A stretch of DNA of 27,538 bases from assembly GCA_035493835.1 (NCBI GenBank), contig DATJHO010000057.1:1-27538 (forward strand). The letters are read 5' to 3'. The stretch comes from DASZTU01 sp035493835 (GTDB lineage Bacteria > Pseudomonadota > Alphaproteobacteria > Rhizobiales > Devosiaceae). The notes below the pieces were generated by a model. The model was not told the origin of the DNA and searched no databases. It was given only the letters and a program-made list of their open reading frames with translations. This document shows positions 1 through 7,291 of the stretch, piece by piece (positions within the stretch are counted from its first letter, which is position 1; each line of letters opens with the position of its first letter). A program made the position numbers and the translations under genes.

Positions 1-154
1 CCTGATCGTACTGGCCGAAGGTCAGGTAAATCGTCTCGAGCGTGCAGCCGCTCTTGGTCGCGACTTCCTTGGCCGCGTCGTAGCGCTTGGGCGAGTCCTT
101 GACTGTCTTGATGCCTTGGTCGGTCCAGTTGAGCAAAACGACGTATTTTGCCAT
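1..154 (-). CDS. GYD domain-containing protein (partial, N-terminal part)
   Basis: The first 51 residues of a minus-strand gene; the rest lies beyond the window start. The N-terminus begins MAKYVVLLNWTDQGIKTVKD and continues through a conserved KRYDAAKEV and a segment ending LTFGQYDQ. This matches my memory of GYD-domain proteins (PF08734), small proteins of about 95-105 residues with no established function. The start is firm: a near-perfect SD site (GGAGGTGA) sits 5 bases upstream of ATG, at about 160-168. It is on the same strand as queA but separated by about 270 bases holding a repeat, so it probably has its own promoter. Function is unknown; the family call is fairly sure. Confidence 0.8.
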   Translation of the reverse strand, partial: MAKYVVLLNWTDQGIKTVKDSPKRYDAAKEVATKSGCTLETIYLTFGQYDQ

Positions 155-286
155 TTCTATCACCTCCCTTGCCAAAAGCTGATTTTATTACCCCCGGCTG
201 AGATCGCAACGCGCAAAATAGGGCTATTGAAGTTGGATTCCGGTTAGGTGCTTGCGTGGCCGGCCACGGCCTCCCCTCACCCCGGC

Positions 287-374
287 GTCATTCCGGCGAA
301 CGCCGGAATCCATCTTGCAGCCTATCGGCGAGCCCAGCCGATCGGAGATGGATCCCGACATTCGTCGGGATGAC
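287..374. repeat. Paired inverted repeat (BIME/REP-like), copy 1
   Basis: Two hairpin units face each other. The left starts GTCATTCCGGC with its partner arm GCCGGAAT around a GAAC loop. The right has ATCCCGAC, loop ATTC, GTCGGGAT. Beyond the stems the outer sequences also mirror each other (ATCCATCT at the left, AGATGGAT at the right). It lies just after the queA stop codon, on its 3' side. Two related pairs occur at 6424-6516 and 21058-21143. The element probably acts at RNA level as a 3'-end stem-loop, but that is inference. The rest of 155-423 shows only a GTGGCCGGCCAC palindrome near 256-267. Confidence 0.8.
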
Positions 375-423
375 TCCGTGGTTGGGGAGCGGTTTGACGA
401 TGGCCGGGCAATCCAGCTCAGGC

Positions 424-1482
424 TCAGCCCTTGCGGAAAAGCAAGCTTGCGTCGCCGTAGGAATAAAACCGATAGTCGTTGCCGATGGCGTGCGCGTAGG
501 CGGCGCGCATGGTGTCGAGCCCGGCAAAGGCGGAGACCAGCATGAACAGCGTCGAGCGCGGCAGGTGAAAATTGGTCATCAGCACGTCCACCACGTGGAA
601 GCGGAAGCCGGGCGTGATGAAGATGTCCGTTTCGCCCATGAAGGGACGCAGTTCGCCGGTTTCGCGAGCGGCGCTCTCCAGCAGGCGCAGGCTGGTCGTG
701 CCGATCGCAACGATGCGGCCGCCCTTGGCCTTGGCCGCCGCGATCCGCTCGGAGACTGCCTGGGTAATCTCGCCCCACTCGGCGTGCATCTTGTGCTCGT
801 CGGTGTCGTCTGCCTTGACCGGCAGGAACGTGCCCGCGCCGACGTGCAAGGTGACTCGCTCAATGGAAACGCCCTTCAGAGCCAGTTCCTGCAGCAGCTT
901 TTCGGTGAAATGGAGCCCGGCCGTCGGGGCAGCCACCGCGCCCTCCACGGTGGCGAAGACCGTCTGGTAGTCGATGGCATCGCGGTCTTCCACCTCGCGC
1001 TTGCCACCGATATAGGGCGGCAGCGGCATGGCGCCGATGGCCTTGATCGCCTCATCAAGTTCGGCGCCCGCTAGATCGAAGCTCAGCGTCACCTCGCCGC
1101 CCTCACCCTTGCCGGCAACCGTCGCCCGCAACTTGCGGCGGCCTTGTCCCAGCTCCAGCTGATCGAGGAGATTGAGGTGCTTGGCCGGGCGGGCGAAGGC
1201 GAGCCAGCTGCCGGCATCGAGCCGACGGTGCAGATTGAACGAAACCTTGCGCTCGCTGTCGCCGCGGATCCGCTTGCCGGTTAGTTCCGCGGGGATGACC
1301 TTGGTATCGTTGACGACAATGACATCGCCGGGCTGCAGGATCTCCAGCAGATCCCGCACCTTCCGGTCGGCAAGACTGCCGTCCTCGCCAACCAACAGCA
1401 TCCTCGCGGCATCGCGCGGCTCGGCTGGATGCAGCGCGATCAGCTTTTCAGGAAGATCGAAATCGAACTGATCAACGCGCAT
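424..1482 (-). CDS. queA: S-adenosylmethionine:tRNA ribosyltransferase-isomerase QueA
   Basis: This cytoplasmic enzyme transfers the ribosyl part of S-adenosylmethionine to 7-aminomethyl-deazaguanine in tRNA, forming epoxyqueuosine in the queuosine pathway. The 352-residue protein has the usual family length and typical N-terminus (MRVDQFDFDLPEKLIALHPA). It carries the hallmark GDVIVVNDTKVIPAEL, PLPPYI, APTAGLHFTEKLL, HVGAGTFLPVK and MTNFHLPRSTLFMLVSAFAG segments. A GAGG-type site precedes the ATG. It lies downstream of the coaD-cyclophilin genes on the same strand, but an intrinsic terminator at about 1574-1599 lies between, so it probably has its own promoter in 1483-1573. In many alphaproteobacteria tgt follows queA; here a GYD gene follows. 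The identification is secure. Confidence 0.97.
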   Translation of the reverse strand: MRVDQFDFDLPEKLIALHPAEPRDAARMLLVGEDGSLADRKVRDLLEILQPGDVIVVNDTKVIPAELTGKRIRGDSERKVSFNLHRRLDAGSWLAFARPAKHLNLLDQLELGQGRRKLRATVAGKGEGGEVTLSFDLAGAELDEAIKAIGAMPLPPYIGGKREVEDRDAIDYQTVFATVEGAVAAPTAGLHFTEKLLQELALKGVSIERVTLHVGAGTFLPVKADDTDEHKMHAEWGEITQAVSERIAAAKAKGGRIVAIGTTSLRLLESAARETGELRPFMGETDIFITPGFRFHVVDVLMTNFHLPRSTLFMLVSAFAGLDTMRAAYAHAIGNDYRFYSYGDASLLFRKG

Positions 1483-1573
1483 CGGGGCCTCGGGACGCTA
1501 TTGCCGCTTCGCGGCGGCAACGAAGAATACCGCCGCGGCGATCCATCGCGATCGCGCAGGGCAGACATGAACG

Positions 1574-1599
1574 AAAACGGCCGGGGGTGAACCCGGCCG
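1574..1599 (-). terminator. Intrinsic terminator of the coaD-cyclophilin operon
   Basis: Read on the minus strand, CGGCCGGG, a 6-base loop and CCCGGCCG form a perfect 8-bp GC-rich stem, directly followed by TTTT (1574-1577). It lies 22 bases after the stop of the downstream cyclophilin gene and before queA, so it should end the coaD-ppi-ppi transcript. Confidence 0.8.
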
Positions 1600-1621
1600 C
1601 AAAAACTATGGCACCGCTCGT

Positions 1622-2101
1622 TTAGGCGGCTTCGTCGGCGGCGACGCGCACCGTGACCATCTTGTCAGGATCGCGCACGGGCTCGCCGCGCTTGATCTTG
1701 TCGACGTTGTCCATGCCCTCGATGACCTTGCCCCAGACGGTATATTGCCGGTCGAGGAAGCGCGCATCGTCGAAGCAGATGAAGAACTGCGAATTGGCGC
1801 TATTGGGGTTCTGCGCCCGCGCCATCGAGACCGTGCCACGGACATGCGGCTCGGCATTGAACTCCTGCTTCAGGTCCGGGTACTTCGACGAACCGGTACC
1901 GGTGCCGGTCGGATCGCCAGTCTGGGCCATGAAGCCATCGATCACGCGGTGAAAAACGATGTCGTCATAAAAGTGCTCGCGGGCGAGCTTCTTGATGTGG
2001 GCGACATGCTCGGGAGCGAGATCAGGCCGCATCTCAATGACCACGGGGCCCTTTGTCGTTTCGATGAGAAGCGTGTTCTCTGGATCTTTGTAATCGGCCA
2101 T
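1622..2101 (-). CDS. ppiB: Cytoplasmic cyclophilin-type peptidyl-prolyl cis-trans isomerase
   Basis: A 159-residue single-domain cyclophilin that interconverts cis and trans peptide bonds before proline during folding. It has no signal peptide (MADYKDPENTLLIETTKGPV), so it should act in the cytoplasm. Seen motifs are the catalytic FHRVIDGFMAQTGDPTGTG, GTVSMARAQNPNSANSQFFI and LDRQYTVWGKVIEGMDNVDK, all canonical. AAGGAG lies 9 bases before the ATG and overlaps the stop of the preceding cyclophilin gene; the gap is 12 bases, so translation is probably coupled. The pair looks like an old tandem duplication with one copy exported and one retained. The symbol ppiB follows E. coli usage for the cytoplasmic form. 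Confidence 0.95.
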   Translation of the reverse strand: MADYKDPENTLLIETTKGPVVIEMRPDLAPEHVAHIKKLAREHFYDDIVFHRVIDGFMAQTGDPTGTGTGSSKYPDLKQEFNAEPHVRGTVSMARAQNPNSANSQFFICFDDARFLDRQYTVWGKVIEGMDNVDKIKRGEPVRDPDKMVTVRVAADEAA

Positions 2102-2113
2102 CGCCGTTACTCC

Positions 2114-2662
2114 TTACTTGTAGACGATCTTGGCGGAAATGATCTTGTCCGGGTCGGTCACCGCGCCGTTGTTCGCCTGATCGCCCTTCTTGATGTTGTC
2201 GACGTACTGCATCCCGTCAACCACCTTGCCGAAAACAGTGTACTGCCCGTTTAGGAAGCTGCCGTCGGCGAACATGATGAAGAACTGCGAATTGGCGCTA
2301 TTGGGATCGGCGGCGCGCGCCATCCCCACGGTGCCGCGCACGAACGGCTCGTTGGAGAACTCGGCCTTGACGTCGGGCAGGCTCGAGCCGCCCGTGCCGT
2401 CGCCCTTCGGATCACCCGTCTGCGCCATGAACCCCGGGATCACTCGGTGGAAGGTCAGGCCGTTGTAAAAACCCTGATCAGTGAGGGTCACGATCTGCTT
2501 GACGGTTGCGGGCGCGAGATTGGGCTCGAGCTGGATATCGACAGTACCGTCCTTGAGCTGCAGCATCATGTGCGGCGTGCCGGTGGCGGCGACTGCGGGC
2601 AGTGCAACGGCGGCGGCAAAGACCAGCGCCAGCGCCGCGGCGAAACGGGCAAGGAGTTTCAT
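2114..2662 (-). CDS. ppiA: Exported cyclophilin-type peptidyl-prolyl cis-trans isomerase
   Basis: A 182-residue cyclophilin with an N-terminal signal peptide: a basic start (MKLLARFA), a hydrophobic stretch and an AVAATG-type cleavage region near residue 26. It should fold proteins in the periplasm. The domain has the catalytic FHRVIPGFMAQTGDPKGDG and GTVGMARAADPNSANSQFFI segments and is very similar to the next gene. Its ATG overlaps the coaD stop codon as ATGA (4 bases), so it is translationally coupled to coaD. The SD site is weak, which fits coupling. The symbol ppiA is by analogy with the E. coli periplasmic enzyme. Confidence 0.93.
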   Translation of the reverse strand: MKLLARFAAALALVFAAAVALPAVAATGTPHMMLQLKDGTVDIQLEPNLAPATVKQIVTLTDQGFYNGLTFHRVIPGFMAQTGDPKGDGTGGSSLPDVKAEFSNEPFVRGTVGMARAADPNSANSQFFIMFADGSFLNGQYTVFGKVVDGMQYVDNIKKGDQANNGAVTDPDKIISAKIVYK

Positions 2663-3150
2663 TTCTGTTTCACAGCCTTGAGTACGATGTTGGGAACGAA
2701 GGCGGAAATGTCACCGCCGAGCTCGGCAATCTGGCGCACCAGTGAGGCGGAGATGTGCCGGACGTGCGGGCTCGAAGGCAGGAACACGGTCTGGATATCG
2801 GGCGCCATCTGCGCGTTCATCCCGACCATCTGCATTTCGTAATTGTAGTCGGTGGTGTCGCGCAGGCCGCGGATCACCAGCTTTGCGCCATTTTCACGGG
2901 CGGCATTGACCATGAGCCCGCCAAATTCGGTGATGGTGAACTCGGTCGCGGTGCGCTTGCCGATCGGCTCGATGCAGCGGCGCAGCAGTTCGAGCCGCTC
3001 CTCATGGGCGAAGAGCGGCGTTTTCGAGTGGTGCGTGCCGATGCCGATCACCAGGTGGTCGACCAGCCGGCAGGCGCGCTCGATGACATCGAGGTGGCCA
3101 TTCGTGACCGGATCGAAGGAGCCGGGATAGAAGCCGACGATCTTGCCCAT
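2659..3150 (-). CDS. coaD: Phosphopantetheine adenylyltransferase CoaD
   Basis: CoaD catalyses the penultimate step of coenzyme A synthesis, joining ATP and 4'-phosphopantetheine to give dephospho-CoA. The 163-residue protein starts MGKIVGFYPGSFDPVTNGHL, with the nucleotidyl-transferase T/HxGH motif as TNGH at residues 16-19. Further on it has RGLRDTTDYNYEMQMVGMNA and the C-terminal nucleotide-binding ISASLVRQIAELGGD. I chose the ATG at 3150, not the upstream in-frame one at 3189, because a GGGAGGGACA site lies directly before it and the family begins there. It is the first gene of an operon with the two cyclophilins; the 166-base gap to the divergent SRAP gene should hold its promoter. Confidence 0.96.
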   Translation of the reverse strand: MGKIVGFYPGSFDPVTNGHLDVIERACRLVDHLVIGIGTHHSKTPLFAHEERLELLRRCIEPIGKRTATEFTITEFGGLMVNAARENGAKLVIRGLRDTTDYNYEMQMVGMNAQMAPDIQTVFLPSSPHVRHISASLVRQIAELGGDISAFVPNIVLKAVKQK

Positions 3151-3316
3151 TGTCCCTCCCCGCTGCTCGGATTGAGCATGGTCAACCAAGTGCTTATGCG
3201 CTGACGCGGCGAACCGCGACTGGCGGCGCGGGTTGTGTCATGCTTGGTGCCGCAAGGCAAGCCGGACCGTGGCGTCGGAATGGCCCGAACACTATATCCC
3301 AGGCCGGAAAGAGCCG

Positions 3317-4084
3317 ATGTGTAACCTCTATTCCTTCGTTACCAATGTCGAGGCGTTCCGTGCCTTCGTAAAGGCGTTCGATGTCGCCGAGCGGCTCGGC
3401 AATCTGCAGCCCTATCCGGGGATTTTTCCTGACTATTCGGCGCCGATCATCCGTAACGGCAAGAACGGACCGGTGATGGCCGAAGCCCGCTGGGGCATGC
3501 CGACGCCGCGATCAACCCTCGACGCCGCCGCCAGGAAGCGGGCCGAAAAGCTTAGCGCCAAGGGCAAGGCGGCCGACTTCGAAACACTCCGCTACCTCGA
3601 GCCGGATAGCGGGGTCACCAATATCCGCAACGTTTCGAGCCCGCACTGGCGGCCGTGGCTGGGGTACGAACATCGTTGCGTCGTGCCGTTCACCAGCTTT
3701 TCCGAGAACGAGGCGCTGCCGGATGGCTCGCATCCCCCGGTCTGGTTTGCGCTGTCGCCGGAACGTCCCCTCGCCTTCTTCGCCGGCATCTATGTTCCCG
3801 GTTGGACCAGCGTGCGCAAAGCGAAGACCGGCACCGAAAGGGCGGATCTCTTCGGCTTCCTGACCACCGAACCCAATGCCGAGGTGAGGCCGATCCATCC
3901 CAAGGCCATGCCGGTGATCCTGCGGACGCCGGAAGAGGTCGCCACCTGGCTGACGGCGCCGATCGGGGAAGCATTGAAACTGCAGCGGCCGCTGCCGGAT
4001 GGCTCCTTGGTCGTGGTCGCTCGCGGCGAACGGCGCGGCGATCCACCGGAACTGGCGATCCAGCTTGCGGGGGCGCTGTTTTAG
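3317..4084 (+). CDS. SOS response-associated peptidase (SRAP/HMCES/YedK) family protein
   Basis: SRAP proteins cap abasic sites in single-stranded DNA by linking the N-terminal cysteine (exposed after removal of Met1) to the sugar, protecting forks from breakage. The 255-residue protein starts MCNLYSF, so catalytic Cys2 is present. Putative counterparts of the other active-site residues are N105 (NIRNVSS), E130 (FTSFSE) and H194 (RPIHPKAMPVIL). The start at 3317 is fixed by the need for Cys at position 2 and by the GGAAAGAG site before it; an in-frame ATG at 3233 would bury the cysteine. It is divergent from coaD. I see no clear LexA box upstream. Contacts around the Glu (FSEN instead of WYEW) differ from YedK. 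Confidence 0.92.
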   Translation: MCNLYSFVTNVEAFRAFVKAFDVAERLGNLQPYPGIFPDYSAPIIRNGKNGPVMAEARWGMPTPRSTLDAAARKRAEKLSAKGKAADFETLRYLEPDSGVTNIRNVSSPHWRPWLGYEHRCVVPFTSFSENEALPDGSHPPVWFALSPERPLAFFAGIYVPGWTSVRKAKTGTERADLFGFLTTEPNAEVRPIHPKAMPVILRTPEEVATWLTAPIGEALKLQRPLPDGSLVVVARGERRGDPPELAIQLAGALF

Positions 4085-4100
4085 GGCAAGGCCTGCCCCA

Positions 4101-5075
4101 TCATCGCGGGACCAGCTCCGTGGCATCCCGCACTCCTTGATTGCCTTCTGCTCGTTCCCAGTAGGGAGGGGCGCCGAAGCGCTGTGACAGGAAAGCCAGG
4201 AACGCCTTCACCTTGGGCGACACTACCTTTTTCGGCGGGTAAACCCCCCAGATCGCGCGCTCCGGGCCGGGGGCGATCTGCCATTCCAGATCCGGCAGGA
4301 CGGGCAACAGCCGCCCCTCGCGCACATCATTGCCTACCAGCCAGGTGGGCAGCAGTGCGATCCCGATGCCAGAAAGCGCCGCGTCGCGGAGGGTCTCGGA
4401 GTCGTTCGTTCGCAGCACCCCGTTGATGACAACTTGAACCGGCTCGCCGCCCTGACTCCCAGCGGGCCTGCAGTACCAGGCGGATGTCGGCTGTAACGCG
4501 AAAACCAGGCACTCGTGCTGCCCTAGATCAGGCGGCAGGCTCGGCACCGCGCGCGAGCCGAAATACTCTTGGCTCGCAACCAGAATGCGCCGGTGCGGTG
4601 CCAGCTTTCGGGCAACCAGCGTCGAGTCGACGAGCGCGCCGATCCGCACTGCAACGTCCGCCCCGGTTTCGATCAAATCGACGGTGGCGTCCGTCAACGT
4701 CGCATCGAGCCGGATGTCCGGGTAGGCGGCGAGGAATTCCTTCATGTGGGCCATGATGTGCCGCCGGCCAAAGGAGACCGGAATGTTGATCCGCAACAGG
4801 CCTTGCGGATGGGCGTTGAGCGAGGTCGTCGCGCTACGCGCATCCTCCACGTCGGCGATGATCTGGGCCGCGCGGTTGTAGAAGGTTCGCCCGGCCTCGG
4901 TCAGATGCAGGCCGCGTGTCGAGCGATTGAGAAGCGCGGCTCCGAGATCCCGTTCCAGCTCGCCGACATAGCGCGACACCGTCGAGACCTTGACGCCCGT
5001 TTCGGCAGCTGCACGCGAAAAGCTGCCCAGATCGGCGGCGCGCACAAAGGCGCGCATGGCGGCGAAGTAGTCCAC
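4101..5075 (-). CDS. LysR-family transcriptional regulator
   Basis: A 324-residue regulator with a winged-helix DNA-binding domain in residues 1-60 (helix-turn-helix around 17-36: GSFSRAAAETGVKVSTVSRY) and a periplasmic-binding-type effector domain after about residue 90. The sequence MRAFVRAADLGSFSRAA is typical of the large LysR group. I place the start at a GTG at 5075 because GGGGAGG lies 6 bases before it; a GTG two codons upstream (5081) touches the SD site. It is divergent from the lrgA-lrgB pair and probably regulates it, as CidR-like LysR proteins do for cidAB/lrgAB in Bacillus and Staphylococcus. The effector is not predictable; pyruvate, acetate or glycolate are guesses. Confidence 0.93.
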   Translation of the reverse strand: MDYFAAMRAFVRAADLGSFSRAAAETGVKVSTVSRYVGELERDLGAALLNRSTRGLHLTEAGRTFYNRAAQIIADVEDARSATTSLNAHPQGLLRINIPVSFGRRHIMAHMKEFLAAYPDIRLDATLTDATVDLIETGADVAVRIGALVDSTLVARKLAPHRRILVASQEYFGSRAVPSLPPDLGQHECLVFALQPTSAWYCRPAGSQGGEPVQVVINGVLRTNDSETLRDAALSGIGIALLPTWLVGNDVREGRLLPVLPDLEWQIAPGPERAIWGVYPPKKVVSPKVKAFLAFLSQRFGAPPYWERAEGNQGVRDATELVPR

Positions 5076-5090
5076 GGGCACCCTCCCCTA

Positions 5091-5112
5091 TTGCGCAACA
5101 GTCATTTGCGCC
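5091..5112. promoter_or_regulatory. Candidate LysR operator in the LysR-lrgA divergent region
   Basis: The 198-base divergent gap (5076-5273) holds a perfect TTGCGCAA palindrome at 5091-5098, with TTGCGC repeated 15 bases later (5106-5111). Such spaced repeats beside a LysR start are plausible autoregulatory sites. The role is inferred from position only. Confidence 0.35.
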
Positions 5113-5273
5113 ATGAGCGCTTCCCCAGGCACGGGCATAACGCTAGGGCTCGGCGGACCAATACACGAGAGTTGCCATGCCCACTACCCAGCCAACAGCG
5201 CATTTGCCGGAGGCTTCTCCGTGGAAGCGGCTGGCGATTTCCGCCCCTCAGCCGGGCAAGGCGTGAGGCCCAA

Positions 5274-5684
5274 ATGCTGTTCGCCCTTCTCGTTCTCATC
5301 GGCTGCCAGCTCATCGGCGAATTGGCCCGGGAGGCGTTCCACCTCACGCTTCCCGGCCCGGTGATCGGCATGTTCCTGCTGGCGGCGATCCTCGTCATTC
5401 GCGGCGGAAAGCGCCAGCGTCCGCTGCCGCCCGACCTCGAAAAGACGGGCGAGGCGCTGATCGCCTCGATGGGCCTGCTGTTCGTACCGGCAGGCGTGGG
5501 CGTCGTTGCCGAAGCCGATCTGCTGCGCCAGGAGTGGTTGCCGATCGTTGTCGCGCTGTGCGTCTCAACAATCCTGAGCACGGCGGTCACCGGCGGGGTG
5601 ATGCATTTCATGATGAACCGGCCAAAGCGGCCCAGTGTCGATTCCACGCTCCCGCAGGGCCTGGGAGAGCCCAGCCATGACTAG
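5274..5684 (+). CDS. lrgA: LrgA/CidA family membrane protein
   Basis: A 136-residue integral membrane protein of the CidA/LrgA family, historically holin-like and in several bacteria and plants now linked to transport of small carboxylates such as pyruvate or glycolate with LrgB. About four membrane segments are visible: LFALLVLIGCQLIGELA, the GPVIGMFLLAAILVI segment with the family's LPGPVIGM motif, ASMGLLFVPAGVGVV (family motif LLFVPAGVG) and LPIVVALCVSTILSTAVTG. The C-terminal tail is hydrophilic. The ATG at 5274 has a GAGG site before it and starts just at the first membrane segment. It overlaps lrgB by 8 bases, so the two are co-translated. Confidence 0.93.
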   Translation: MLFALLVLIGCQLIGELAREAFHLTLPGPVIGMFLLAAILVIRGGKRQRPLPPDLEKTGEALIASMGLLFVPAGVGVVAEADLLRQEWLPIVVALCVSTILSTAVTGGVMHFMMNRPKRPSVDSTLPQGLGEPSHD

Positions 5685-6396
5685 CGTGATCGAAAACCTG
5701 TGGATGCCCGTGGCTCCAACGCCCCTTCTCTGGCTCACCGTCACGATCATGGCCTATCTCGTCGGGCGCTTCGTGCAACGCGCTTGCCGGAATACGCCAC
5801 TCGCCAATCCGGTCCTGATCGCCATTGTGATCATCGTGGCGATCCTCCTGGTCACGGCGACGTCTTACCAAACCTATTTTGGCGGCGCGCAGTTCATCAA
5901 CTTTTTACTTGGTCCCACCACGGTTGCCCTGGCGATCCCGCTGGCAAAAAACATCAACTATGTCCGCAGCAACCTGAGCAGCATAGGCGTGGCACTCCTC
6001 GCCGGTTCGGTCACGGCGATCGCGAGCGGCGTTGCGATCGTCTTGCTGATGGGCGGCTCGCACACCGTCGCCTTGTCGATTGCACCCAAGGCCGCGACAA
6101 CGCCTATCGCCATGGCGGTTTCCCAGGAGATCGGCGGCGTGCCCGCCCTGACCGCGGCGCTCGTCATTCTCGGCGGCATCGTCGCAGCGATCGTGGGCCA
6201 GATGCTGTTGAATGGGTTCCGCATCAAGGATTGGCGGGCACATGGTCTTGCCGCCGGGGTGGCGGGGGGCGGCATCGCAGCGGCTCAGGTTGCGTCCAAG
6301 GACGAACTCGGAGCCGCCTTTGCGGCACTGGGCATCGGCCTGAACGGCCTCTTGACCGCCCTGCTCGTCCCCCTCCTCGCGCTGGTGCTGAAATAG
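5677..6396 (+). CDS. lrgB: LrgB/CidB family membrane protein
   Basis: The 239-residue partner of LrgA, with the family's full length and about six to seven hydrophobic segments. Diagnostic stretches are LLGPTTVALAIPLAKNI, an APKAATTPIAMAVSQEIGG segment (family motif PKSVTTPIA) and GLAAGVAGGGIAAAQV near the C-terminus (family GTARA/AHGIGTA region). The chosen ATG (5677) overlaps the lrgA stop; the longer in-frame start at 5635 would read through lrgA. The family exports or imports small carboxylates and affects lysis or redox physiology in other bacteria; the substrate here is unknown. The convergent gene downstream is the ialB-like gene, with an inverted repeat pair in between. Confidence 0.94.
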   Translation: MTSVIENLWMPVAPTPLLWLTVTIMAYLVGRFVQRACRNTPLANPVLIAIVIIVAILLVTATSYQTYFGGAQFINFLLGPTTVALAIPLAKNINYVRSNLSSIGVALLAGSVTAIASGVAIVLLMGGSHTVALSIAPKAATTPIAMAVSQEIGGVPALTAALVILGGIVAAIVGQMLLNGFRIKDWRAHGLAAGVAGGGIAAAQVASKDELGAAFAALGIGLNGLLTALLVPLLALVLK

Positions 6397-6423
6397 GTCC
6401 GATGGGAGCGTGGCGTCGCAACG

Positions 6424-6516
6424 GAGATTCCCGCCTGCGCGGGAATGATGCCGTGCAGATGGCGCTGTTATCCCAGCCAAAAAACCCCAGTCATTCCCGC
6501 ACAGGCGGGAATCTCT
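6424..6516. repeat. Paired inverted repeat (BIME/REP-like), copy 2
   Basis: Two units in head-to-head orientation: a left unit GAGATTCCCGC-CTGC-GCGGGAAT and a right unit GTCATTCCCGC-ACAG-GCGGGAATCTC. They sit between the convergent 3' ends of lrgB and the IalB-family gene, in a 233-base gap with no other features I recognise. The outer arms are complementary, so the whole element could also fold as one long hairpin. It may end or protect both transcripts. It shares the core with the pairs at 287-374 and 21058-21143. Confidence 0.85.
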
Positions 6517-6629
6517 GTTTATGGCGAACTCAACAGACGATTGCCTTCACTCACCGAGAGGGGCAACCCACGCCCTGCGTGCTATAGGCCGGAGCAGCCC
6601 CGGCCAGACCCTGCTACAATGATCGGTCC

Positions 6630-7157
6630 CTACTTCCCTGCGAGCAGCGCCGTGGCCCGGTCGAGCGCCGCGGGCAGCCCGGTGAGGGGCACGGCGAGTT
6701 TGATCGGTTTGCCGTTGGCTGCGGCGGCCAAGACATTCAGCGTCTTGCCGGTGCGGAGCAGCTTCAGGTTCGCAGCGTCAAAATTCACAGGCACGATGCA
6801 GCCGGCGGCAATGCAGGTGGCATAGGGCTGTGCGGGGGTGGATTTGCCGGCATCGACCTGCAGCACCACTCCCTTGTCCAATTCCATGCCGAGCGGCATG
6901 GCGAGGACGCCCCTGGCCGTGCCGGCCGCCGGCGTCAGCTCGATGGCAAGCACCTGCCGCTGATTGGCCTTGTCAAGCTGCCGCTGCGAGACATTGCAGG
7001 CGAGCTTGCTGGCATCGCCCTGCCCTTGCACGGCGCAGCCGACGCTCCAGTCGCCATGTGCCTCGCTGAGCGAACTCGCGCCCCCCGGCAGGGACGGTGC
7101 CGCCATTGCCGGGGTCGACGCCAGGGTGAGCAACAAAATTGCGAGAGAAATTTTCAT
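6630..7157 (-). CDS. Invasion-associated locus B (IalB) family secreted protein
   Basis: A 175-residue protein with a clear signal peptide (MKISLAILLLTLASTPAMAA, cleavage after about residue 20). The mature part begins around a GDWSVGC-type segment and has further family cysteines in KLACNVSQ, ATCIAAGC and then IVPVNFDAANL, as in the IalB family (PF06776). IalB was named for red-cell invasion by Bartonella, but homologues are common in free-living alphaproteobacteria and their role there is unknown, so no virulence role should be read into this. I start at 7157 because the signal peptide begins there; an in-frame ATG at 7202 would add 15 unrelated residues. Single gene, convergent with lrgB. 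Confidence 0.9.
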   Translation of the reverse strand: MKISLAILLLTLASTPAMAAPSLPGGASSLSEAHGDWSVGCAVQGQGDASKLACNVSQRQLDKANQRQVLAIELTPAAGTARGVLAMPLGMELDKGVVLQVDAGKSTPAQPYATCIAAGCIVPVNFDAANLKLLRTGKTLNVLAAAANGKPIKLAVPLTGLPAALDRATALLAGK

Positions 7158-7291
7158 AATGTCGTCGGCTCCAACCGATTTAAGGCAAATTACGGCACAC
7201 ATCGTGCCTATCTTGTCCGCTTCCGGGTCGCAATACCTCTGAAAACGGTTGGGAATCTAACGCTTAGGGCCGCCCTGCGGTGACCAAGCCC

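Noticed and set aside
287..374. CRISPR-like repeats
   Set aside because: Only paired hairpin units with no regular spacers and no cas genes.
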